Source: an uncultured bacterium
GTDB taxonomy: Bacteria > Patescibacteriota > Gracilibacteria > Absconditabacterales > Absconditicoccaceae
Reading direction: 5' to 3'
Assembly (NCBI GenBank): GCA_916049765.1
Contig: CAJZIX010000002.1
Location: forward strand, 32,210 to 96,209
Length of the DNA: 64,000 bases
Shown piece after piece: positions 52,304-61,280 of the stretch (within the stretch, counting starts at the first letter, position 1; the number at the start of each line of letters is the position of its first letter). The translations under genes and the position numbers were made by a program. The notes beneath the pieces were generated by a model. The model did not search any database and had not been told where the DNA came from. It saw nothing but the letters and a program-made list of their open reading frames with translations.

Positions 52304-52436
52304 TTGAATTTATACTTGTTATTTTTGACATCATAATGGTATTCTTTGGTTATCAGATATTATAGCTTATTTACTTGTTATAATCTTTTCTTATACGATG
52401 ATAGTTAAGATTATTCATAGGATATTAAAGCATTAA
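52275..52436 (+). CDS. Small single-helix membrane protein
   Basis: A 53-residue frame starting at ATG 52275 within the previous gene. It has a polar/aromatic start (MQLLQCLTINGIYTCYFGHH), one helix (DIIAYLLVIIFSYTMIV) and a basic end (KIIHRILKH). Two TGA glycines occur. Its stop overlaps the next ATG by one base (TAATG). It is supported mainly by operon packing. Confidence 0.4.
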
Positions 52437-52501
52437 TGATGACTGCTTTTATTGGACTTCTCTTTTATATTCTAGTAATTGTTTTTGTTGTGTTATGATA
52501 G
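52436..52501 (+). CDS. Tiny hydrophobic peptide
   Basis: A 21-residue peptide (MMTAFIGLLFYILVIVFVVLG) consisting of a single membrane helix, ending in TGA-Gly and TAG. The start overlaps the previous stop. pVII and pIX of filamentous phages are about 32 residues, so a minor tip protein is conceivable. Evidence is only position and coupling. Confidence 0.3.
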
Positions 52502-52578
52502 TTCGGAAAGCTCCGAAATCAACGAATTTCTGTATGTAAAGGAGAAGGTGGGAAACAGGAGAATTAGAAAGGTATAAT

Positions 52579-52656
52579 TTGTGTAATTTTACGACTATTG
52601 GAGTTTTTATTGGTCTTTGTGTTTTTATATTATTATTTAAGAAAAAATGATATTAA
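52579..52656 (+). CDS. Tiny one-helix peptide with basic end
   Basis: A 25-residue frame from a TTG start after a purine-rich AGAAAGG stretch: LCNFTTIGVFIGLCVFILLF followed by KKKGY. It resembles pVII/pIX-type minor coat peptides. Its end overlaps the next gene's start by 10 bases. It is weakly supported. Confidence 0.3.
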
Positions 52657-52817
52657 GTGATTTTTGGGTTTGATTTGTTATTGGAGCTGTTGTGCTTCTA
52701 GTTATTCTTTGCTTTATTGGATGCATTGTTGAATGATTTGAACGTTATTTTTCAGCTTTAGTGGATGAGAAATTAAAGAATAGAAAGGAATGATATTTAA
52801 ATTCTAGAAAGAGATAA
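52647..52817 (+). CDS. Small coat-like membrane protein with basic tail
   Basis: A 56-residue protein with an N-terminal helix (FWVGFVIGAVVLLVILCFIGCIV) and a strongly basic C-terminus (DEKLKNRKEGYLNSRKR). It may be a minor virion or assembly protein. Three TGA glycines occur. Confidence 0.45.
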
Positions 52818-52819
52818 TT

Positions 52820-53317
52820 ATGCAACAAGTCCGAGAACATATCCGAGAAAACGAGGATTTAATGAATGATTTTATAAAAATCATAAGAGAGATAGAAAAT
52901 GCAGGCGATCCTAAACGACTCCCTGATACAAGGAAAGAACTTAAGATACAAAAAAAAGTAGAATTACGACAAAAATTGGTAGATTTAGTGAATGAGTGAG
53001 AAAGGGACGATAATGAAGATAACGACGCTAAAGTTCTTTATGAACTTTCTGAACAGTCAGATAATTTCAGGAAAGAATTAGTCGATTATCTAATAACTTT
53101 AGATACTTTGCCTTTTATTGATTGGTATTGAACGGAGTATAAAATTTGAGAAGTTTTATGTGATTTTTTAGAAAAATCGTCAGTAGATTTAGAAGTAGTA
53201 TTAGCTTGTGCAAGGTTCGTTTGTTTGTATCTGACTGATAAAAAACAAAGTATAGAGTCTTTTTTATCATGATTAAATAATATATTAAAGAGTTATAATT
53301 TAAATTTTAAAATTTAG
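52820..53317 (+). CDS. Prophage soluble protein, unknown
   Basis: The 165-residue protein is charged, helical and lacks membrane segments. It begins MQQVREHIRENEDLMNDFI and has an acidic region (EGERDDNEDNDAKV). Four or five TGA glycines are read through. It lies 2 bases after the preceding gene. No family was recognised; a regulatory or DNA-associated role is possible since most other genes in this stretch encode virion-type proteins. Confidence 0.6.
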
Positions 53318-53322
53318 AAAAT

Positions 53323-53658
53323 ATGAAAAATTGGTCTAAAATTCTTTATGGTTTTGGTGAAGTAGCTGTTTTGTTTTTTTCGCTTTGGTTTAGTATTTAT
53401 CTTGTTTCTAATTTATTTCATTGGGTTTTTAATAAACTAGATTCTACTTTAGTTGGACAGGAGCGTTATTATTATTGTGATGATTGCTCTAATCCGATAT
53501 TAAGTTCTTGTTATAATTCAACAGAAAAATTAGAGGACTTTAAATGAGATTTATGTCAAATAAAAAGACATAATGGAAAATATCGAAAAACAATCTATGA
53601 ATCTCCTGAATATGTTTCAGGAAGGAATAATACTAGGGTAAATATAAATATTTTTTAA
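53323..53658 (+). CDS. Prophage membrane protein with cysteine-containing domain
   Basis: The 111-residue protein has one N-terminal helix (VAVLFFSLWFSIYLVSNLF), then a Tyr/Asn-rich domain with four cysteines (YYYCDDCSNPILSSCYN and DLCQIK). The domain probably lies outside the membrane. One TGA glycine occurs. The gene sits between the soluble protein and the pIII-like gene. Its function is unknown. Confidence 0.55.
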
Positions 53659-53678
53659 ATTCTAACAATTAAAAGATA

Positions 53679-55430
53679 ATGAAAACTAAACTAAAATACC
53701 TTTTCCTAGCTCTATTAGGACTAATCCTAATTCCTAATACTTACGCTTATGAATTAAGTGAGATTCGTAATTGGTCGGAAAGTTGGGCTCCTCCAACTAC
53801 TACACGACATAAAGGAATGTGTCTGTATTATTATAGAGATTGATATATGACATTTGATGGTAAAGGTTATTCTTATGCTGATATATCTAGTAATAATACT
53901 AGTTGTCCAGAATGAGCAGTTTTAGGAAATTTTTTTGCTCCTAGAGATTATAATTCTCCTTGGTATGAACAAATTTATAACGATTATTTTTCTTATGTTA
54001 ATTCTAAGCAAAATGGCGAGTGAATGGATATGATTAGAACCGTTTATCAAAACGGAGAACATAAAACAGTTATAACTACATTACCAAGTAGAACTGTATA
54101 TAAACGAACCAGTAATGCGGGTATAGATTATATGTTTACTCAAATCTATTTTTATCATAACCAATTTATTCTTTATGATCCAATAAAAGAAGTTGGATTG
54201 TCTTTTCTGGGGAAAATGAATGTAGTTGGAGGTGCTGTATTTGCTAATCCTTGAGTATTAGAAGATAATCTACGATTTGTAGATTATGTAAGGAAAAAAG
54301 CTTATTCAGCTACCATAACCAATACTGCAGCTTGGAAATGGTTGTTGTGAACAGATGTATCTATGTCTAGGCTTCAGTCTATGAATTGGAGTAAATCTTA
54401 TACGATGAATAAAGGAGGTTCTAGCTTTCTTCCTCCTAATTTTAAAATAGATAAACAAGGTTCAGAGTGATTTCAATATATAGAAGATATAGAGTTCACT
54501 GCTCCAGATTGGAATGCAGGTAAACCTAATAATAATTGAACCTGAAATCAAGTAGCACAAAATTATCGTGCTTGTGTGAGTAAACGAAGTGATATAAAGA
54601 TATTAGCACAAATCTCGAAAACTTGTGGAGATGATCCTGCTGATGAAGAAACTCTTAACTGGGTAAAAGTCGATAGTCGAAATTGAGAATGAGACGTAAA
54701 GACGATATTAGACCAGTTAACAGGTAAAAATAAGACAAAATGTGGAAGATATGCGAATACAAAGAAAAAATACCATGATAAATATTCAAAAGAGTGGGAA
54801 AGCTTTAGTAAAGATTTCAATAATTATGCATTCACTCCAGAAGCAATAGACGTTCAAGCACAATGTAGATGAGAGGAACTAGAGCAGGAACATTGAAGCG
54901 CTAATAATAAAGTGGAATGAGGTTTTTTTCAATGAATTAAGAATTGGTTTGAATGAATGAGAGATAAATTTCGTGGTTATTCTTGAGAACCAATAGGAGT
55001 TTATTCTGGTAAAAATTATTATGAATTAGATTTTAATTCAGATTTGGCTCAGTTAAAAATTTATCAAGAAAGGTGTAAATCTTTTTGAAGCTTGTTAGGA
55101 TATGTAGTTTGATTTGATACGGTAGAGAACGAGAGAAAACGTTATTGTGATAAGTTTGAAAAAAAGAAAAAGGAAATGGAAACCATTTATTGATCTTTTT
55201 CTTGATATAATGGTTTATCAGGAACTTATTATAGTTTATCTGGTAATTTTGATGATTTAGGTCGGTGAAATAATTTTGTTAAAGTTATTACTGATCCTTT
55301 TTATTCATGATATAATGCGTATGATTTATTGCCTCCTCTTTGTTCTGTAAAATCAGATGGTGTATTTGATATTGTTTTTTATGTTTTTTTTGCTTGTGTT
55401 GTTTTTTATGTTTTTAGATTGTTTGTTTAA
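53679..55430 (+). CDS. Candidate pIII-like adsorption protein
   Basis: The 583-residue protein has an N-terminal signal peptide (MKTKLKYLFLALLGLILIPNTYA), a long extracytoplasmic region rich in Tyr, Asn, Ser and Gly, several cysteines, a charged helical segment, and a C-terminal membrane anchor (VFDIVFYVFFACVVFYVF) with a short tail. Signal peptide plus C-terminal anchor, a size near or above pIII, and a position just before a pVI-like gene match the filamentous attachment protein that binds the host pilus or receptor. About 25 glycines are TGA, among the densest in the window. There is no sequence match I can cite. Confidence 0.65.
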
Positions 55431-55435
55431 GAAAA

Positions 55436-55669
55436 ATGAAAGCTATTGATGTGTTTTTTTGGGCTATTGTTATTATTCCAATTTTTCTTTTGTTCTTCAG
55501 TAAAATTGCTTTTTCTTTGTGATTTTTAGCTTCGATAATTGGATCTTTTTTTAATATTTTTACTTATTTAGGTGTAAATTGTAAGGTTGTTGGTGGTTTT
55601 ACAGAAATCTTTTTAGTTTTCTTCTTGTGAATGTTGGTTCTTTTTATTTACAATAAGGTCAAGATTTAA
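55436..55669 (+). CDS. Candidate pVI-like minor coat protein
   Basis: The 77-residue protein is almost entirely hydrophobic, with three likely helices (FFWAIVIIPIFLLFF, GFLASIIGSFFNIFTYL, EIFLVFFLGMLVLFIYN) and a basic end (KVKI). pVI of filamentous phages is a hydrophobic protein located with pIII at one tip and encoded directly after gIII, the position seen here (5-base gap). Two TGA glycines occur. Confidence 0.6.
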
Positions 55670-55942
55670 TTTTTTTATGATTTCTTCTTGGTTTTTTATT
55701 ATTTCATCTATTCAATCGTTTATATTATCATTTCCTTTATTTAATTCGATGATATTTAGTATTAGAATAACTCGTGGAATGGGGGTTCGTCAAAGAAATA
55801 TTGTAGCAATTGTAAGTCCTCGAGTAAAACCTCTATAAAAAAATTGAATAAATATAGGAGAGATGTATATTATTGTTAATACGATTATTAGATTTGAATT
55901 GTTTATTCAAAAACTAGTAGCTAATAAATTAATTAATTCCAT
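55613..55942 (-). CDS. Possible membrane protein convergent with prophage operon
   Basis: A 109-residue leftward frame fills the 300-base gap after the pVI-like gene. It has two hydrophobic segments (LIIVLTIIYISPIFIQFF and LTIATIFLGRTPIPRVILIL) and a Lys/Glu/Asn-rich tail, and it uses three TGA glycines. Its last 19 residues overlap the pVI-like gene. A competing rightward frame (55677-55838, 53 residues) exists, so either, or neither, may be real. The leftward one looks more protein-like. Confidence 0.4.
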
Positions 55943-55963
55943 TGTTATTTTTGTAAATTAAAA

Positions 55964-55990
55964 ACAGACTAATTATAGTCTGTTTTTTTT
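55964..55990. terminator. Bidirectional terminator between virion operon and integrase
   Basis: ACAGACTA (55964-55971) pairs with TAGTCTGT (55976-55983) around a 4-base loop; eight T residues follow on the right and four A residues precede on the left. It separates rightward prophage genes from the leftward integrase. Confidence 0.8.
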
Positions 55991-56047
55991 GTAATGTCAA
56001 ATTTTTGCTATTATTATATGGCGTTGGGTAGGCTATGGGTTCTTGTA

Positions 56048-56884
56048 TTAAATTCCAAAATTAGCTAATTCAGCAGTTCTACTCAATTGTTCGTCATAAG
56101 AATGTAAATAGTGAGCTGTTGTGTTGATGTTGCTATGTCCTGCTAGTTTTTGGATCAGATATAAATCAGCTCAATTTTTTGCTAGTTCTGTAATAAAAGT
56201 ATGTCTGAAAGTATGAGCAGTAAAATTCATTTTAAGCTCTTTTTTTATTTTAAGTATATTTCTACTAAGTTGGTCTGGATTTAATCAGATTATATTTTCT
56301 TTTCAATGGATAAGCTGGTTTTTTAAACATAAATTGTAAATCTTTGTAGGAATAAAAATTGATCTAACTTTTTTCCTTTTTCAAATTATATTAATTTGAA
56401 AATTATTATTAACTAGGATCGCTTTATTTAGATGTTTTTTTGTTATCGAGCAAGCTTCAGAAATTCTAGTTCCTGTTGTTAATAAAAGTAAAATTGCGGT
56501 TCTAAGCTTTAAATTGTAGTTTTTTATTTTTTCTAAAATTTTTGAAACTTCTTCTTTTTTTAAAAATTTAGCTTCAACAAATTCTTTTCTAGGGGTAAAA
56601 ATTCTCCTAGAGTCTAATGAGCAATATCAGTGAATATTACAAAATTTTAAGAAGCTTTTTATCATCATTGTTTCGGTGTAAATTGTGTTTAGTTTTCGTT
56701 TTTTGTTGCTTTTAATATATTTTTCAATCTCTTTTTCAGAGATTTGATTCCGGTTTTTTCAAAGTTTGTTATTATAAATAAAAACTTTTTTGACTTGATT
56801 ATAATATTTTGATATTGTTTCTTTAGAACTTCATTTTTTGTACATAAATTTTTTGTATTCTAAAAATGCTTTTTCTAGTTCCAT
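56048..56884 (-). CDS. int: Tyrosine recombinase (phage integrase)
   Basis: The 278-residue protein has an N-terminal SAM-like core-binding domain (YKKFMYKKGSSKETISKYYNQV) and the catalytic domain with Arg in LLTTGTRISEA (about 138-146), HTFRHTFITELAKNGADLYL with the H-x-x-R pair (about 230), AGHSNINTTAHYLH with the third His and the nucleophile Tyr (about 263). All the catalytic residues R, H, R, H, Y are present. It should integrate and excise the phage genome, or act like XerC/D. Five or six TGA glycines occur. It faces the virion genes and ends before the terminator at 55964. Confidence 0.92.
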
Positions 56885-56999
56885 TTTTTAAAAAATTAAA
56901 AAAGATAAAAAAATATTGTATTTTCTATCTTTTTAATTATAGTCAATTTTATCTTTTGGCAAAAAAGATAGAAAATAGTTTTCTAAATTATTTTCAAAG

Positions 57000-57026
57000 A
57001 GAGGGGATAAAACCCCTCTTTTTTTA
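57000..57026 (-). terminator. Hairpin between small gene and integrase
   Basis: AGAGGGG (57000-57006) pairs with CCCCTCT (57013-57019), followed by T residues on the plus strand; the T run (57018-57025) favours rightward termination. It lies between the leftward small gene and the integrase. Confidence 0.65.
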
Positions 57027-57031
57027 TTGGT

Positions 57032-57199
57032 TTATTTTTTTAAGAGTTTTTCGTAATTTTTAATTCCTCGATGGAAAAAATAATTTGGTCTATTTTGTTC
57101 TGAAATTTTTTTTGCTTCGTTATAAATTTCTAATGCTCTTTTTTCTCAATATCCTGCTTTGATTAGCTTTTCTAAGATTGTTTTTTTGATTTTTTCCAT
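57032..57199 (-). CDS. Small basic prophage protein upstream of integrase
   Basis: The 55-residue protein (MEKIKKTILEKLIKAGYGEK, ending IKNYEKLLKK) is basic and helical with no membrane segment. A small basic protein encoded next to a phage integrase is often an excisionase or regulator, but no motif proves it. The sequence TTTTTTGCCAAAA lies just before both this gene (57203-57217) and the integrase (56953-56967), which suggests a shared promoter element or operator. One TGA glycine occurs. Confidence 0.5.
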
Positions 57200-57361
57200 A
57201 ATTTTTTGGCAAAAAAGAATAAAAATAATTTTTTTGTTTAGTTCTTTGTTTTTTGTTAGCCTGGCTAGAGCAAATCAGCCGATCTCTCCACAAAAGAAAA
57301 TAAAATTTTATTTTTTTTCTTTTGTTCAAAAATTTCTGTAAATATCAAGAAACGGAAAATC

Positions 57362-57547
57362 ACGGAGGAAGTTCCCCGAACTTCCGTAGCTTGAGGTTTT
57401 TTTGTAAACTTTTTTTCAAGTGTTGAAGCGAAGCGAAAAAAAAGTTTATGTTGTTAAAAAACCTTGATTTTTTGTTTCTGATGTTTATCAGACAACACAA
57501 AATCTTTTGAACTTGAAAAGCCTTGCTTGCTTGGCTTTTCTTGTGTT
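57362..57547. other. Hairpin-rich non-coding region at prophage right end
   Basis: No gene was found between 57200 and 57550. Three strong stems are present: GGAAGTTC (57367-57374) with GAACTTCC (57378-57385); AAACTTTTTTTC (57406-57417) with GAAAAAAAAGTTT (57435-57447); and GAAAAGCC (57515-57522) with GGCTTTTC (57533-57540), extended by AACACAA and TTGTGTT outside. Filamentous phages keep their origins and packaging signal in such a hairpin cluster, so this is a candidate intergenic region of the phage, alternative or additional to 49471-49660. Confidence 0.55.
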
Positions 57548-57550
57548 TCT

Positions 57551-58069
57551 TTTTTAAAGAAAAATAGGGGAAAATAGAAAAAGTCAATTATTAAAAAAAA
57601 TAAAGTCTTGATTTTTTATTTTTTATTGTTAAATTGACCTTGATAAAAAATGAAGTGGTCTTTGAAAAAGATTATAAAAATTCATATCTTAATGTCAGTT
57701 CTTAATTATAATTTCTCTTAAAATTGACAATCTACAAAAGTTTCCTGTCAAAAAACGCCATTTTCAATGAATTTCATACTTGGAAATGCAGGGGAAGAAA
57801 AGAGGGGAGGTATATCATGTGAGTGCTTACACTTCCATAAACATTATTACAAAGTTCTGAAGAGTTGATCCTTAGAATGAATCTAAAAACCTGATCTTCA
57901 AGAGTCAGCTTTTCTTCTTTTTTTCTTACACAAGTATTCAGAACATATTCTGCTTGAATAGACCACTTGAGCTAGAGGAGGATAAGGTTGTTTTACAAAT
58001 CATTTCAGTCTTCCCTTCCTCTTGCAAATCTCGAGCATATCTCTATCTTAAAAGCAGTTTTATTTAGCG
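57551..58069. other. Gene-free stretch right of prophage
   Basis: No convincing reading frame is seen on either strand. The first half is very AT-rich with runs of A and T; the second half contains CTGATCTTCAAGAGTCAG (57892-57909), a weak hairpin followed by T-rich sequence that might be a rightward terminator. The right prophage boundary should lie somewhere here. I see no tRNA gene or recognised RNA. Confidence 0.4.
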
Positions 58070-60607
58070 ATGCCTATGCTTAATCTCCTTGCCATTAGCT
58101 ATCACAATATTGGACCATTCAAAGACCAGACAATCAGTCTTTTTTTTGAACAAGGAAATTATTTGATCAAAGCTCCGATTGGGACTGGGAAGAGTTTTCT
58201 CTTTTTTGATGGGCCAACTTATGCGCTCTACAAAAGTTCCACGAGGAATATTCTCAATATTCAGTCAAAAACAGGGGTGATCAAACTGCTTTTCGAGGTC
58301 GATGGGCAATGCTACTTCATCATCAGGACCCTCAAGCAAGGGAAGAGTAGAGATTCGACCGCTTCTCAGCTTTTTAGCTGTCCAGAGGAGTCAGCCACCC
58401 TCCAACAAAAAATAAAAGCTGAAAGTCCCCTTAGCTATGATCAGGATATTGAGCTTTTACTCCAAGCTGCGAACGTTCCGCTCGAGGAATTGACCTTCAA
58501 GAACGAAACTGATCTCCAACAACAGCTCAATCAGCTTCTTCCACCTCAGGAGGTTTTTGTCAGCACGATTTTTCTCTTGCAAGATGCGGAGAATATTTTT
58601 GAGATGCAACCTGCTCAGAGATTAGAGGTATTGAAGCATGTCTTTTGATTGCTGGGGATCGATGAAAGCAAAGAGATCGTTAAAGATAAGAGAAACGAAG
58701 TTAAATTCCAGATTAAAGCCTATCAAGAGAGTTCAAGCTACGAAAAGAAACTAAGCAGCTTTCTTCAAGCACTTTTTCAAAAGTATAAAAGTCTGACTTC
58801 GATTTCTTTTTTTCAGAAACTTCTTCCTAGTGAACATCCAGTGATCAGTGAGCTTGAAATGATGCAAGAGAAACTCAGCATCCAGAATTTTTCACTTGAT
58901 GAAAGTCTCAAGACCTTTCTCCCTGCGCTCAATGAAAGTTTGGAAACTCAACAAGCCATACATCAACAACAAAAAACTGAATACGGACTCCTTTCCCAGC
59001 AAGAACAAAAACTCAAGGAACAGAGCCATCTCCTACAATCCCAGCTTTCCCAGCACGAAAAGCAAGTGATTCAGCTTGATACCCTCCTTTCAGAGATCAA
59101 TGCGGAGGAGCTTTCGAAACTCAAAGCAGAAAAATCTTTGCTCCTGAGCCAGCAAGAGGCATTGGAATCCCAAGCCCATAGCCAAGAAATACAAGCTTTC
59201 ATCCAGCAGTGGGGAGGGGAGTTTAACATTCCAGCGAAAACGAGCTATTCACTCCTTGGAAATAAATCTTTTATTCAAGAACTTTTACAGCTTGGCGTGC
59301 ATTTGAAGCAACAAAACGACCTGTTCCTTCAGCAACTCACGACACTAAAAGAAAAGGAACAATCTGAAATCTCCACACTTCAACAGCAAATTAAAGCACT
59401 CCAAGAGCAAGAAAGCTTTTTCTCCAAGCAAGAAACGGCGATTGCTGAGAGGCTCGAGCAGTTTGATCAGCAGACCAGCAAAGATGAGAAGTTTGACTGC
59501 TCTGAACTCTCGAAACCTTGTCCTTTTGTTCGCCTGATCAATCAGCGTCATTTTCAGCAGAGGGAAGAACAAAAAAAACTGATCCTTGAGGAACAGCAAG
59601 CTCTCCAAAAGCAGATTTCTACGATTGATTTCACATCACAAAAAGAAAAGCTGAATCAAGAACAAGAGTATCTAAAGAGCGGAATGAAATTTGCAGAACA
59701 AAAGGAGAAGCTTCAAGCAGAGCAAACAAAAAATGGAGAAAAGATCCAGATTTTGAGAGAGTTTTTGCAGAGTTTTGACTACAAAGAGTTAGAAACTGCC
59801 AGCCAAAAACGAGAACAGCTTTCTGTCCAACTTTCTCGCCTCGAGAAGGACCTTCACGAGCAAGAAACACGTTTAGAAAACAGAGAAAAGTATCAACAAG
59901 AAAAAAGCTGACTTCAAAGCACGATTGAAAGCCTCCAGACGCAGATTTCATCCCTATCCCAAGAAAGCTCTCAAATCCTAGAAAAGAAAGGACAATTAGA
60001 AGATGCAATGCGTCAGCTTCCTCTCCAAGAACTTGCTCAAGCAAAGCAGATGCTTGTAGCTTATGAACAAACGCTACAACAATTGGATTTTCTCATCAAT
60101 GAATGGAATGATTTGCAGCTCAAAATCAAACATCTGACTGAAGAAGAAAAAATCCTCGGGAATCTCTATACGATTCTCAATAAAGAGCTTCTGCTTTTTG
60201 TTTTGAGTGAGTATTTGCCAGTATTGAGTGAAATCATCAATGCCTATCTTGCAAGTGTTGTAGATTATACCATTACGATCAAGCTCAAAGAAGAAAGCGA
60301 AAAACTCGAACTTGAAACCAAGATTATCGATGAAAAGGGAGAAAGAGATGTTAAAAGTCTGAGTGGAGGACAGAGGACGATCCTTAAACTCGTGCGAATG
60401 CTCGCAATTTCCTCTTATCTCAAAACTGAGATGCTTTTCCTCGATGAAACAGTTAATAATCTTGATGCTGAAACGGTTGGAAAGGTTGCGCAGCTTCTTC
60501 AGGATTTCGTCAAACAGAGAAAAATGAAGTTCTATACGATCACACACAATAGTGAGATTCAGGCGATGAATATCCGAAATCAAGTCTTAGAAATCGCTAA
60601 AAGATAA
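58070..60607 (+). CDS. sbcC: SbcC/Rad50-like ATPase
   Basis: SbcC works with the nuclease SbcD to open and trim DNA ends and hairpins. The 845-residue protein has Walker A PIGTGKS (about 36-42), a long coiled-coil middle (about 190-700) very rich in Gln, Glu, Leu and Lys, CSELSKPCPF near the centre in the place of the zinc hook (with two Cys but not a clean CxxC), then the signature LSGGQR (about 764) and Walker B MLFLDETVNNLD (about 787). Only two TGA codons occur, and codon use is less AT-rich than in its neighbours. No sbcD is visible in the window. Confidence 0.88.
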
Positions 60608-60646
60608 AAAGCTATCTTCTTAATTCTATATTCTTAACTATCATAC

Positions 60647-61132
60647 ATGATTCTTTGAATAGATCCTGGAGTAAGAAAGCTCTGATACGCATTAATTGAT
60701 GATGATTTGAAAATCCTTGATGCAGGGATTCTGCTTCAGAAAAAAGTCAGTCCTACGAGAGAAGATCAGTACGAAAGAATGCTTCAGATTGCTGATTTTT
60801 TTACTGAGCTTTTTGAAAAGTATCAGGTACATACTGTGAGTATGGAAAAACTTTTTTTTACGAAATATAATCAGAATAATGCAGAGTTTGTTTTTGGAAT
60901 TAGGGCGATTCTACTCACAATGGCAATGAAAAAAAAGATTCAAATCAGAGAATTTACTCCAATTGAACTGAAGAAATATATAACTTGAAATGGTAGAGCT
61001 GACAAATTTTTTGTTCAGAAGATGATTATGAAGCTTTTTAGACTCCAAGAATTACCAGAATACAATGATGCTGCTGATGCCTTGGGGCTTGCCTATCTTG
61101 TAGCAAAATCTTCTAAACTAGGGAATACCTAA
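60647..61132 (+). CDS. ruvC: Holliday junction resolvase RuvC
   Basis: RuvC cuts Holliday junctions made in recombination. The 161-residue protein begins MILGIDPGVRKLGYALID with the first catalytic Asp (residue 6), has VSMEKLFF with the catalytic Glu (about 65), FGIRAILL, and ends with YNDAADALGLAYLV, which supplies the last two acidic residues. Length fits the family. Two of the first glycines (codons 4 and 13) are TGA. It starts 39 bases after sbcC, and both genes serve recombination. Confidence 0.93.
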
Positions 61133-61221
61133 GCTGATTTCACTATACAATGAACGCTTTTAATAATAAAGAGAGAGGGAGAGGAACTGTTTAATATAAA
61201 AGTTCCCAAAATTTGCATTTT

Positions 61222-61251
61222 TTGCCAAAAAAACTATACTTTAAGTATGAT
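61222..61251 (+). promoter_or_regulatory. Probable promoter for the VirD4-like gene
   Basis: TTGCCA (61222-61227) and TATGAT (61246-61251) are spaced by 18 bases, 30 bases before the start codon. Sequence TTTTTTGCCAAAA also occurs before two prophage genes at 56.95 and 57.2 kb. Confidence 0.45.
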
Positions 61252-61280
61252 TTACTTTTGCTAGAAACGATAAAATAGCT

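Larger units (their letters stand above)
48790..57550 (+). mobile_element. Integrated inovirus-like (filamentous phage) prophage
   Basis: The segment carries a rolling-circle initiator, a Zot/pI ATPase, a run of one-helix proteins of coat-protein size, a signal-peptide protein with a C-terminal anchor (pIII-like), a pVI-like protein and a tyrosine integrase, plus hairpin-rich non-coding stretches. That is the gene content of Tubulavirales/inovirus genomes, and the size (about 8.8 kb) fits. Nearly all genes contain in-frame TGA, so the phage uses code 25. Codon and base composition is more AT-rich than the host genes, and the host's repeated AAAAATCTGA motif is absent. Ends are approximate: I could not find convincing attachment repeats (only 9-base matches). 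Confidence 0.85.

Noticed and set aside
55677..55838. Rightward 53-residue frame after the pVI-like gene
   Set aside because: Possible, but the overlapping leftward frame has a more protein-like sequence; neither is certain, so only the leftward one is listed.
57360..57600. CRISPR-like repeats near the prophage right end
   Set aside because: The repeated look comes from individual hairpins; there is no repeat-spacer unit, and no cas gene is present in the window.
48690..57800. Direct repeats AGTTCTTAA (48777 and 57695) and AAGTCTTGA (48700 and 57602) as prophage attachment sites
   Set aside because: Only 9 bases long in AT-rich DNA and not in matching contexts; such matches are expected by chance.
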